A stretch of DNA of 64,000 nt. Origin: Mesaphorura yosii. Lineage: Eukaryota; Arthropoda; Collembola; Poduromorpha; Tullbergiidae. The notes below the pieces were generated by a model. That model saw only the letters and a list, made by a program, of their open reading frames with translations, was not told the DNA's origin and did no database searches. Shown here in pieces: positions 1-12,800 of the stretch. The first letter of the stretch is position 1. Each line of letters starts with the position of its first letter. The DNA lies in the NCBI GenBank assembly GCA_009869945.1, contig WIXG01000010.1, forward strand, positions 515,589-579,588, given 5' to 3'. The position numbers were made by a program, and so were the translations under genes.

Positions 1-665
1 ATTCCATATTAAGAATGACAAATCCTTATCATAAATCGACAAATTTAAAAGGTCACATTCCACTCCAACGATAAAAATGACTCCTGTCTAAAATAAATCA
101 ACGTTGGCCAGGATTCTCTGGTTTTTGAGTCATGTCATGTCAGGAAACCAAAATGTCCGGTACCCGGAAACTCTACCCGTAGCCTCTTTTATGTAACTAT
201 AATGCAGAGGCTCAGGATCGATTCAAAACCTAAGCCTTGTCCTGTTGGGTGTCGTGTAATTGCCTCAAATCATGCATCACATTGTCAGACGGCGACAAAA
301 CGCAAACCTACACGGTACACCAATACGCACGGTAGCAGTAGCAGGTCCACGACAGAATTAATTGAAAGAAATACCATTACATTCGATTTCGTGTCTGAAA
401 CCAGTCAGTTGTGTATCGTGTTCTCGGTTCAGGTTCAGCCGATCAGCTTACAACATCAAACATCATGCTGGTAGTATTCTGTACGACAGAGCCTAATTCC
501 CACGACTAAGTTCGGCGCTCGCGCTGATTCGCTCTTTGAGCCAGAATCGTAAACTACTAGAGCCAGGCTAGAAAAATGAACCGCGTGTCCGCCGCCAGAG
601 TGTGCTCCCTCCTCCATGGCTCCGCAAGTGTCTAGCATGAGCTTCTAAAAGAGTCTAGTTCTTAC
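1..665 (-). other. trio: trio intron following the SH3 exon (no exon recognised)
   Basis: Starts with the GTAAGA donor on the minus strand and runs off the window edge. A stretch opening after an AG near 645 is open for about 25 codons, but the intron it implies would be only about 21 nt and the translation does not resemble Trio. I see no coding sequence or repeat here. Confidence 0.6.
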
Positions 666-891
666 CGTTTTCCGGCCTCGAGTGTGGAACCTGTTTGAGT
701 ACGGCGGCCGGAACCAGTCCTTCAGGCTGAATGTCATTCCCACCTATCTGCAGTCTTACTAAGCACATTTCGGTGTTGCTGGGGACACTCCACTCCAGCA
801 CCTCCACCTGCTGTCCCTTGTGAACCGACAGTTCCTTGGAACCGGCGACGGCTGAATAGTCGTTTAGCACCCACGCCACGTCGTTGGAGTT
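666..891 (-). CDS. trio: trio exon 31: SH3 domain
   Basis: Residues 1,629-1,703. Reads [20 protein letters not shown], then QVEVLEW, MCLVRLQ and [13 protein letters not shown]: the ALYDY-like, specificity-loop and ALVP-like strands of an SH3 domain, placed directly after DH1-PH1 as in Trio and UNC-73. The acceptor follows a long T-rich tract (TTTGTTTCTGCAG). The donor is GTAAGA with phase 1. Reading through that donor gives a stop four codons on (ENGKN*), so intron retention would produce a GEF1-SH3 form ending here. Confidence 0.9.
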
Positions 892-3800
892 CTGCAGAAA
901 CAAAACAAACAATTCCATTAGTTCAAGTATCATATTCCATTTTTTGTGCAGTCTTCCAGTACTTCGAGATTCCAGGAATTTTGCGGTGAAGCGTGGCAAG
1001 GCAAATAGGCCTTACCTTATCTGCCTTTTGAATTTTTCCTCCCGCGCATTGCATACTTTTATAAGAAATTAAGATGAACGCTTGAATGACGTGGCTTATC
1101 AATTAACGAGAAAGTTTTCAACTTTTCGCGAGAAACACCCGCATTGTAGCGTAGTATAACTAAATGGCAATCAATCTTATGTCGTCGTGTCAGTTTATCG
1201 CCTGTCGTTACATTTACAATAGAGCCATGCTTGTTTAGCCCATTTCAAAATAGCGAAGTGAAAGTCGACGAATCGGCAACGCGAAGTGATCGACGGAGCT
1301 CGCAACTCGCAAATACCGTATTTATTTTCAACTTTGCAAAGTAAATTGGACAACATAAACATTATAATGCCAATGTCTAATACGATCGGACATTTAAGAA
1401 GTAAACAGTAAACATTTCAGAGAGAGAAAGGTGAAAACAAATAGCTGGCAAATTGGTAGGACATATTGCGCAACCAAGACGAGTGGCTTGGCTCGTTTAC
1501 AAGCTAGTCGATTACGCACCATCTCCATCTTCAAGTCGACCGAAATCTTAGCTGCTCTGTCCGAAGAAAGTGATGGATCTCTTCCTAAATACGGATACGA
1601 GGCGCTCGGCTCTGCTTTAATTCCTGCGTCCTGCCTGCGCTACATTACATACCAAAAAACTAATCTATCCTCACATGCAGCAGGCTGCGTTGTCGGAATA
1701 AATTGACATGCTCGTAGGGCTATGGAGCTTATGGAAAACAAATTAAATCGAGTTATTTCTAATTTCCGCTTTCTCTTTACTTAGTGCTTATGCAGCCAAG
1801 ATGCGGGCACGGCACAGAATCTCATTTTCTTTGAGTAAATCGTGGCCGTGGCGAGTCGATTTCCAAGCTCGTCGACAAGAAAGTGACGGGGAACGGAAGC
1901 AGAGCGCACGTATTTTCAAATGGCGATACGAGAACTAGGATAAGGACATGTAGAAGAATTCATTAGTTTGCAGAGAAGCAGCGCCTCCGTCTCCGACTTT
2001 GTCCTCGATACGCTTCAATTTCATTGGACCACCGCGCCATTTTCTCTCCGTTTCCAGCATGACGGAAAAACATGAAATAATTACTGCCAATCTTGAAATT
2101 CGCATGACAGGTGAGCATTCACGTCAAATTATAAATATTTCCATGAACGTGAAAGGCAAGGCAAGCAAGGCACGAGGACGACTGCTTTCAAGGAGTTGAG
2201 AAATCTTCTCTGCTTTCACCAGGAGAAAGTTTCCCTTTATGCTCCGCTGAGGTTTCTTTCTTTTCTCTCCTTCGCTTCGCTGCTACTTTACCATAATTAA
2301 TATTTCATTGGAAACTTCATTTATCATAATATTCATAGTCACAATTCGTGTTTGCGTTTGGAATGCGGCAGAGCAGAGGATGATGCAAGAAGCAAGATTC
2401 ACCTTTGCTATTTCAATTTCACATTTACCGCGCCACGTACCGTAACCGTGCTCAAGCGTTCCGACTTCAAAATTTATTAAGAAACTACTTTCCGTTTGTG
2501 TCACTCAGAAATGTGAGTCTTAATTTATGAATCATGCCGCACGCTTTCATTGCATAACAAGAAATGGCATTGCATTGTTAATCTAGTAATGAAGGCGTAA
2601 AATATTAATGAGAGGCTCCAAATTACAAATGGCATGCGTAACAAAGTAACGGCAAACCAAGCTTTCAGGTCGTGATCTCTTTTTACGGCGCAGGTAGAAG
2701 CAAGAATTACAAATTAGCCAGGTGCATTTTTAAAACCCACCGTAAGAGCTTCATGGTACTTAGAAGCAAACGAAACACGTGGGCTTTATCGCAATGCGAA
2801 TTCATTCAGCCATCCGGCTCACGATTGGCGCGCCAACAAGGGATTAATTCCCAAAGCACCTCACTTAATTATTTAGCGCCCGTTAATCTGTGCCTGTCTG
2901 CCTGCCCGCACAGGTGGATCACTCGACTTGACAGACACTAATCAAGTCCAGCAGCGCCCAGGTCGAAGTCAAAGTCAACAGGATAAGTTTAATTGATGCC
3001 ACTTCCTTGGATCTGCCTGCCACTACCATGATATTTACTAGCTCTCCTCGCATTTAGCATTCGGCGACGCGTGGGAGAAATTTTATTATTTGCAAATGGA
3101 TTTGCACTCAATTCAATGCACTTGTTTGTGAAAAAGTTCGAGTTCGAGCTAAGCCAAATTATACAATCCATATACTCGAATTAGCCATAGCCGAATAGAC
3201 TGCTTTCACTATTGCTGTCACCGTCACCTTCACTCTTCACATTTCCGTGCATTTTGCTTTTGTGTGCGGTTTCGTGCCGAAGTTGTTACCGAGTTACGAC
3301 CATTGTCATGTTCCTTCATTAAAAATTTACTGCGCCACGACCATGATGATGATATTATGAAGTTTGTCAGGTAAGGTATGACGTGGTTTATCAGATCCTC
3401 CGCATTTATACGCGTAATAAAATGGTATGACTGCATTAATGTCCTCAAAGGAACGCTCGACACGAACACAACAGCGCCGTGCCACGCCGCAAATTAATGC
3501 CCGCTGCTTTCACCGTAACGTAGCGTAACACTGATGATAATGTAATGCAGTTAAACTTATACGCAAAATCGATTCATTGATTTGGGTCATTCCAGCGTGG
3601 CCTCTGGCATGGTCGGCCAGCGGGTCGACACAGCAGATAAGCGAGTAAAGTGAAAGGAAAACATTGGACGATGACGTTGACTTTGGCCACTTTGGAATAA
3701 AGACAAAGAAAACCGAACCAGATGTTAAAAGTCTCACAACGTAATGGACTCATAAACTGTACTTTTCATGTTCGACCCATTTCATTAATGGGTCGTTTTG

Positions 3801-6800
3801 CATTTGAACTAACGCCACTCGCAAATGTGGGCAGCCAAGCCACGTAGTCATTACCTGTGCAGCCGCACTGGACGTCTGATCAAAGGAGCTGAACTTAATT
3901 GAGCCAGGTACATCGATTGTGTGTTGTCTGGCGAAAGCGAACGACGAATGTGGACTGAAAGAGCTTTGTCTAAACCACGGAAGTGAGATTTTCCTCCTTG
4001 GCTTGCTAACAGCAGCACCTTGTTGAACTTTGGCACTTTTGTCACCACTCATTGTGACTGTGGCCTGGCCGCGCTTCTGCAATCACTTTCTCACTTTGAT
4101 GCACCAATTACAATTCACAAAACACAAAGCATTGCAGATTCACGGGCATGTAATCACTTTACCATTACCATCAGAGATTTACCATCACAAGAGGATAAAA
4201 TATTTAATTCACGTCGACGCGAATACGCTCTGGCGATGGCGATAATTGGCAATTCGGAGTTGGCACGTTTCCTCAATAATAGATTGAGTTAACTCGCATC
4301 ATTTGTGCTGTTGAGCTATGCGTTTGCCTTTTGCTGAGCAAGTAAACGTAAACACAAAACGCTATTATTTTTTGTCGTGTCTCAGGTGTACGTTGTAAGA
4401 AAAAAATCCAAATGCCTATGCAGCAGCTCCAGTCGCGTTCGCCCGCTGAGGTGAAGTAATAATAACAATGTACATGCACGCGAAACCATTATTTGGAACA
4501 CGTTTCTTGGGATTAAGCCAACAGTGTCGCGGTCGCGGTGCTGTCCAGGAGAGTCGAGATAACAAGAAAAACGTCCCTCCAGCCAGGCCGCCAGACACTG
4601 AGACAAGACGCTGAAAGCCACAAACACAGCCTTTCACGGATTGTAGATTATGTATGATGAAATCTCATTTCATTTCATCGTTGGCTGCTTCGCTGCTTTT
4701 CCGGTGCCGCGATGATGAAGATGAAATGAAGACGTGACAAAAAGTTTGTTGTGCTGCGCCTGGCCTAATTTTTACTCAAGAAATGAACCGAACTGATGTG
4801 AAAAGAAAAAGCCACAACTTTTCAGTCCGGATGAGAGTAAAAATGAAAGATGAGCTTCTGCTCCGTGAATGAATGACTTTCTTTCAATACTTTGGTTTTT
4901 CGGTTTGCCGGCGCTGACCACATCAATTTTTTAAACAGTTTTGAACACGGACACGACTATGAGCTTGGCACGGGGCAAGTCAGAGTCAACTCAATTTTCA
5001 ATTCAATTTGTAATAGGACGTTCGAACATTCCAGCACTGGACAACATTTATATTTTCGTAACAGCAACGACACACTTCACACTGCTGACGGTTTCGATCT
5101 TTAAAAAAAGTAATTCACTTCAGTCGCCCATCGCCCTTCTTGTGTATTCTTTTGTTGTGCCTGGACTCTGGACTTTTCACGACTACAAAAATTCTAATGT
5201 CTCTTCTGTGACCGACCAAATGAAAGGTGGCAAGACGACAATTCGTCTGTCCATCACACACTCAGAAACTTTCGCACGAGTACAAGCGTTCATTCCTTTC
5301 ATGAACAAAACACAAAAGATGTCAATTCCACTTCCGGAGATGCTTTGGCACGATTAAAATAATTAATAATGCTACTCTTGTATCACGTTCACTGCCCACA
5401 CGAACGACAATTATTCGTCAGATTGGAGTGTCAAGCACAAAAGCGAAGCGTGCGAGCGCCTCACGCCAAAACTGTACACGCGATCGAAACTTTTTGAGTG
5501 CTGACTGCAAACTGCCGCAACATGCCCCACCGAATTCCAAAGTTAGTCTGTCTCAAGTCTGAACCTCAACCCTCAACGCGACTTCAACTCTTCGCGTGCT
5601 TGGGCTTTTAGGTTTGGGTTGTTGGGTATAAGTTTTTCCAAAGCTTTAAAACCAAGCCAAGGCGGGCTAGGCCCAAGCTTTTTGCGCTTGCTCTACCCTG
5701 CCTTGCAAGCCTTTGGTCTTACTACTTGCTTGCAGTTTACTGCTCGGTGTCAAGCCGGATTTAGCGTAGCGTTAATCCTTTGTGTTCACTGCTTGAGTTG
5801 ACGGAATTATGTGCCCGATAACCTTTGCACCGAAATAAATAAATAATGCAGTATCGCGAACCAATTGTAATGCAATGCTTGGGCTTGGTTGACAAAGTTT
5901 ACAATGACAAGAGACTACAACCTTGGGGATTATCTTTCATCATGCTCATAAATGTGGCTCACGATAAGAGAAGTAGAAGTTCATGGCGACACTCGGCTGG
6001 TCATTCCCGATGCGATGAAACCCTCGAAGACAAGAATGTAGAAACCACACACATGATACAGATTAACGAAGGCCGATTACTTAACCAAAGAACACGAATG
6101 CCAACAAAATACATCACACCGCATGAAACACAGTTTAGCTTAAAGTTCACGAAAGCCTACGCGTTTTAAAATGTGCAGCCCGCACAGAATAAATCAAGCT
6201 GGATGCCTGACACAGTTTTCGCGAAACAGCAAATTTCTCAGCACCACGACCACATGCATGCAGGCACGGACACGGAAAGGAGATTAACAATTATTTACTT
6301 TGTGATTGCGCTAATATTTGTTTTCCTGCCGCTTGCTGTTCTTCGGAGCTCGGCCCTTTACTGCTCTCAAATTCTTATTCTAGCAATTATGTAAGCTGAT
6401 ACGGCTTATGGCCGGGCCTGGCCCAGTCTAGTGTCTCACGGAAATATAATACGTGAGCGGCCGAGGAGCGTTTAAGCGTCTAATCGCGGGTACTCATTTG
6501 GCAAATGAGGCTTAAAATTTTTATTCAAGATGTTCGCTTGCGTACCCTGCAAGATGTTGGGCGGGCGGGCGAGTCGCGAGTCTTGTGCAAGAAACATGTG
6601 TTTCGTGACTGTAGCGCGAGATTAGCCAAAAATTAATACTGCAGGAGGATTAGGGGCTCATAACGGCTGAAGCTGAATGCCTTGCGTGCATAATTTAAAA
6701 GAACACTTTTGCTGTTTATCTTCTGCAACACAACTTGTGCGCACGATGTCTGATGTTCGAAGCGGGATGAAAGAGCAGGGATCACAAAAAGGATGAGTTT

Positions 6801-9800
6801 AAAATTTGAAGCTGTTGAGCTGACGGATAAAGTTACCAGGCAGCCGCCAGACAGCAGAAAGCAGCAAGCGGGCTTTGAACAACTTTGCAAAAACGTGAAG
6901 TTTGTCTCAATTTGCCTTTGCCCGACATTTTTCGACGAAAACCGAAAACATAAGAGCAAAGTATGAAAGCTCTTGCAATTCCTGAAAACGGAGAGTTTTG
7001 CGTGTTGCGGGTGACCGAGACAGAAAAGTGAAAAGGAAGGATGCGAGGAATGAAGCAATTTTTGCGAAAGGCGAAAATTCAACCTCGATGGTGTTCGCCA
7101 GAGTTATTTTGTTCAAGAAGTGGTGGTGTGCCGTCCCCGCGTACCCGGACACTTTTAGTTTTCCACTTGAACTATTCCACATCGTCGTCGTCTCACTAGT
7201 CTTCTCAGGCTCAGCCTTGCTTTCATCCTTCATTTCCTTCCATCCAAGCAGACAGCAGCAAAACAATTTCACCTTTGATTCGTCTAATGTACTGTGCTGT
7301 GCCGTGCAATGGCGTCATGTTGATCAGCTCGGACAAAGTTCACATATCCTGTTTATGCTTATTGCCTGTACTACTGAAATTTCGCATTTCGCAGTCATTC
7401 GCGCGAGCAATTCTTGGCTTGGCCATGACCCTGTGTTATGTGGTGATGGCGATGTACGCTAACAGCCGCTACACAAGCTGCCACTTGCCATTTACTTTAG
7501 TGTCGAAGTGCCTGGAGACAGACAGTTTCTGCTTTTGTTGGGCTACGTCGCCGCTGAACGCTGACGAATAAAGCCCAATGAACAATGATAGTTATTAAGG
7601 TCATTTTACAGCGAGTGAGCGCAAACGAGACGAAATAAAGTTATACGGCTCAATGTTTCCATTGCGAGGGATTTGTGTGCCATTTTTATTTCAGACAATA
7701 CAAAGCTTCCTTCTTCTCCCGTTTTACGGCTTACTCACTTTTTCCTGTCCTGTGTGTTTCTGGCAATATGAGATTAGGAAATTCTCACTGCCTGTGAGCC
7801 TCCTGCCCGGCTCGCAATTTGTCTGTTTTGCAATTTTGGTATTCAGACATATTTCCCTAATCTTTCCACGAGTACAAACACTCACAAAGCCTCTTTGAAA
7901 AATGCGGGCAATTCCAGTGGGTGTTAAAATATTTGTCAGTTAGAACACAGAGAGGAGGAATAAAATGAAAAATGCGGGGTAAGAGTCTCAGCCACCGATT
8001 ACGGTGAATTGCAAACTGGAAACCACAACCACACGTTTGTATGCACATTCACAATTTACGGCCATACCGAGCCTTTGCCTTTCACTTCCACCTCAATTCA
8101 CTTTGCTGTTCACTCCACCGTGCCGCCATCGCCATGTCGTGCCACCATCAACTCTGGGCAGCGCTAAAGGAGAAAGAAAGAATGGCAGGCAGTTCTGAGA
8201 ATTTAACATTCCTTGCTCATGGCTGCGAACAGAACAAAGCATGAAAGCATTTCTATTAAAACCGGGAGAAAGTTCTTTCTTTACATTTTGCATGGTGCCG
8301 TGATTTGGCATGAATGCACACAACCACGCACCGACCTCAAAGCGATTCCAAAGCAATACGGTGGTCACGCTCACTTGACGGTCTTGCCACTGGCGCAAGA
8401 GGGCTGGCGGAAAAATCATTGAGCTCAGTGAAACAATTATATTACTACCAACCGAGTAGAAATGGAAAAATTCACATATCACAGCATCGAGGTGAGCAGC
8501 CGGCTCGAGTCTTTTCTACTCCAGAGATCAAACCCATAAAGAAAATGATGCCGCTTCCAGGAAACGAATTACATTTACTGGGTCACAGCTTCGAAGTATC
8601 AAGAAAGAGCCTAGGATAAGTGTTGGCGTCAATCCTGGGTCGGATCAGAACAAATATTGCCTTGTTGAGTCGTGGCGTGGATCGGAGAGGATAAGTGAAC
8701 TTTCTTGTATCCAATTCCAGGCAGATCAGACGTGTCCATCTTGTTTTACAGAACCAGCAGCAGCAGCAGACTCACAAAGGGCCAAGGCCAAGCATCCAGG
8801 ATGATACGGATGCAAGAAAATCATTGAAATATCTCGTTCTCAGACCGGCATCCATCAGGCCATACCCGGAGCACATGTCAATGTCAAGAATCAATAGTCA
8901 ATATTCTTGTGTCTGCAACTGCATTTGATGAGGACGAACATGAAACGAGCATCTTTTATTCATATTTGACAACGGTGTGCAATTTCAGTGTGTCACACGG
9001 AATACGACAAGGAACATGGAAGATTCCATTCTAAAGTGGAAACTGAAACCACACTCGACACGATGCGAGTCACTCTGGCAGAAATTTCCTGATGGCTTTA
9101 TTATCCGCCGGAATTGGATTTGGAGGGCACGGGCGCGAGTGCCTGTGAGTACGAATGAAGTACATTTCTGCCTTCTGGTTGCAAGGCTGCAGCTGCGGGC
9201 AAGGCAAGGCATGCGAATTCTAAGTTGCAATTCCTTGAGTTTGAGTCTCAGCCGTCTCATCATAAATGTAAAATGGAAGGTGAGCAGAATATAAAATAAT
9301 TTCGGCGAATTGGGAATTTACAACCAAAGCAGACGCTGGAGCCCATGAGAAGAGGACCACGAGCACAGGTTTCACGATCATAAAAGCAAAAGCAAGGCAA
9401 CATCACAATGTGCCCCGAATCATAAAAGAGCACGTCGCAAGAATCAAAACTCCGTTTCCATTCATTGCATTGCAAAAGTTTGTACTGCCAGGCTTTACGT
9501 TTTAGAATGATTTGAGCGAAAGAAGGAAATCCGCTGAGTTGGACTGAACTTTACTTCTCTCCGCGGGAATTCGCAATATACAATTCGCAGCCCACTGTTC
9601 ATAACAGCGTTGAGGTAAACTCAGAAACTCAGGCCATCGCAAAAAGTAGTATGTATATTCGAATTTCCAGCCGAGCCGCTTAATCGGATTGCATTATGAA
9701 TAAAAGACGCTGATGCTGGATGCGAATTGTCGTCACATTGTGCCAGAGTAAACGCAGAGCAAAGATTATGCTCGTGTGTACTTTTCGTACATAAAAATGT

Positions 9801-12800
9801 TGCCACACAATGAAGTAGCACATTGGAGGAGTAAGTCTCGGATTTCACTCCATGGAATTAGAAACACAATTCAATTTCCTCTCCGGGGCTCAGATTAGGA
9901 TCAAAGTTCAGGCTGCTAAGCCGCCTTCCCGTAGCAAACATAGGCGCGTGCATGAAACGGCTTGCCAAAGGTTATGTAAGCCAGCCACGCAAGTTTATAA
10001 TTATTCATCGAGTCCCTGCCAAGCCGTGAGCTGCTTGCCGTGTGCTTCTAGGTTCTAAACGCAGCGTTGTCGGAGTGCTTAACTGGAATTACAATGCAAA
10101 TGATGTAATTCAACTCGAACTTGCCTTCCGGAACATTTCTCCTTGATTGCGCTCCTAGAACTGAATACACGAATACACCGGCATGGCACTAGGTTAATGT
10201 TCCACCTACCGACTCCTGACTCATGGCGACGGCACAAACCAGACAACAATAATCCGTCGAATTAGCATTAACATTGCTCGGGCATGCGGCATGGTATCTT
10301 CAGGGAGGGACCTTGAACTCCGGGAAAGAAAAACTTGAGCCTTGTCTGCGAAGAAGCTTCCAGGCCGTCGTACCCGGAATTACGTTCTTTCAAGAGCCAT
10401 GACCGTAACTGTAACAGGGAAGACAATGAGAGCACGTGCGGATTTTTTTTCCCCGAAAATAAATTCTGAATGAAGATCAGCAGAATTGCTTTCAAAATGT
10501 TAAGCGTTCTTCAGTTTCAGAATAATTTGCTTTCAATTTGCAATATAATACTTCTTACGCCGTAATTCGAACAAATTGGCAGCGCAAAATAATGAACCAA
10601 TGATACTAATGAGGTAAGATTGCTGGATGCTCTCCAAATTCAGAGTCGCAATTTGATTCCCAAAACAGGAACAATAAGCTCTTGTTTCTTTCCTGGAGCA
10701 GGCACAGCTTTTCCATTGTTTAAAAATCCTCATTGTGTGGGAGCAGAGTGCAGAAACAGAAACGTAGAAATTCGCACACATGATCGGGCACAACAAAATT
10801 TGACTTCAAAGAGTAAAAAAAAAATAACAAGCTAATGCTGGGCTGTTCCAGTGCAGTGAAAGAAATAAAAGAGCCTGGAAACTTTGGATATATGGGATGA
10901 GGCTAATGGAACCTCAGCAGCAGAGCTCGTTAGTCGGAGACCGGTGCAGATGCAGACTCGTGCAGTGCTGTGGAGTGAAAATTAGTTTCACCGAAACAAT
11001 GCCGACTGATGAAACCAGCCTCCGTACATAATGCAATGCAATGCGAGGTGCTCACATTTTGACCATTAAAGGCAAGTCATAAATTCGGCCGCATATTACA
11101 ACGGAGCTCAAGAGATAAATGCAGATTGGCTGGGATATTCCGCTCCATTGCCTTAATAAAAGCGTCTGGTGCGAGTTCGCTGAGTACACAACTTGTTAAC
11201 AAAGCCTGACCCAAAGTACGAGTGATAGCTCGTTAGAAGCAATCCACGTAAGGAAGGATCACAGACCGTGAATAATGAAAAAACAAAATCAAAATGCTGA
11301 AAATTAGACCAATAATCAGTATGAATAGCCTGCCTGCGCTATCTCGAATATTCTGTCTAGTCCGTCGATGTCAGCCAGCCAAGCAATCTCGGAATTTGAC
11401 TGTTTGTTTTACATGGTCGGTCGTAGTCATGTTTTGGACAAGAAAAACAAGGCAGGAAATTAGATAATCATCTTGTTTGGAAACCCTCGCCAAAGAACAG
11501 GCAAATATTTGTTTACCCGCCAATTGCACTTCCATCAGGCATAATCTGATTATTTTATGACTGATAAACGACATTATTTCTTTCTGTCCATGTTCTAAAT
11601 GCCAAATCTGGGGACGTCACGCACAACGCATTGGCATTCGTTCACAGCAGGCAAAAATCAATGAACGCTTATCTTTGCTTGGACGTGGACCAGCTTTCAG
11701 GCGGAGAAATAGAAACAGAAACCATCTGTTTTCTAGTCTAGCTAGAAATGAACTCGCAGGTCGAAGAGAACGCCAAGCGCAATAAATATTTGTACACGCA
11801 CGATGAACAAAGTGGCCAAAAGCATGCCAATTGGAAATAACGACTAAGAACGCCACAATTATGAAGATGCCTGTGCTGTGCTGTTGGTTTGCTAGACATC
11901 AAAAGCCTGACTGAGAGCGCTTGATGTTGTAAACGAGACATTATAGCTGCACGACCACATCTTCCTAGGAACGGGAATGTCAATACCAATTAGAGAAGAG
12001 GCAAACTCGTTCGTCGACACTCTACGATACAAAAACTCAATGCAAGTTAATATTTTTCGTGTCCATGTGACTTAACACAGAAACCAGCATTTAAAAACAG
12101 CTGCTGACTGACTCAAAACAATAAGAGTTTCTATCAACAGAATCCAGGCGAGTCGACAGTCGACTCTTGGCCTTTAAATCTTCAACCTCACTTTAAACTT
12201 TCATTGAGTCCTCTGTCTTTGTCGTTTAGAATGCTCTTAAACTGTCATTCTTCTCTGTTTTCGTTTTCTTCTCGTCTAAACCTTATTTCTACTTTAGTTT
12301 ATTCGACTGTCAAATGCCAAACGCCAAGTACACAAACTTTCTCCCAGGCCAGAGTTTTTTTTACAACAAAAATCATTAAATTCTTCACCGGATTGTTTGA
12401 CAGACACACGATTTTCCCGCCTGCCAGACTTCGTCGTCGTTTTCACTGGAATAGCTCGTATGGGCCACATCAATCTGCGACTGAGGCGAGGACGAGAAAA
12501 GTAAAGTGTCCTTTGGGTACGAAGGTGGATAAATTCCGTACACCGCCTTGCCATTGCCATTCAACTTTCGACGGCTGAAAATGTCAATCCTTCTCGCGAG
12601 TCTTAAACTGTTAAACTTTTATAGCATTTGACAGATGAAAAATCACGGAACAATGGAGTCGAGTCAGCGACGACCACGATTTAAAGAAAGAAAAGGCTCT
12701 TTTCACAGTTCACAGTTTTACGCGTTTAATTAAAGTCGATGCTGAAGAATTGTGGTAGCTCTTTTCTTTACCTTTCCTTTTACTCAATTTATTACTTTCA

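Noticed and set aside
565-645. Possible further trio exon opening after an AG near 645
   Set aside because: It would need an intron of about 21 nt, it stops after about 25 codons, and the translation does not resemble Trio.
6633-7462. Overlapping frames of 149-154 codons on opposite strands in trio intron 30
   Set aside because: They cannot both be coding, and neither resembles a known family or has promoter or splice context.
8757-8771. CAG trinucleotide run (also near 50,036)
   Set aside because: Short, non-coding and ordinary.
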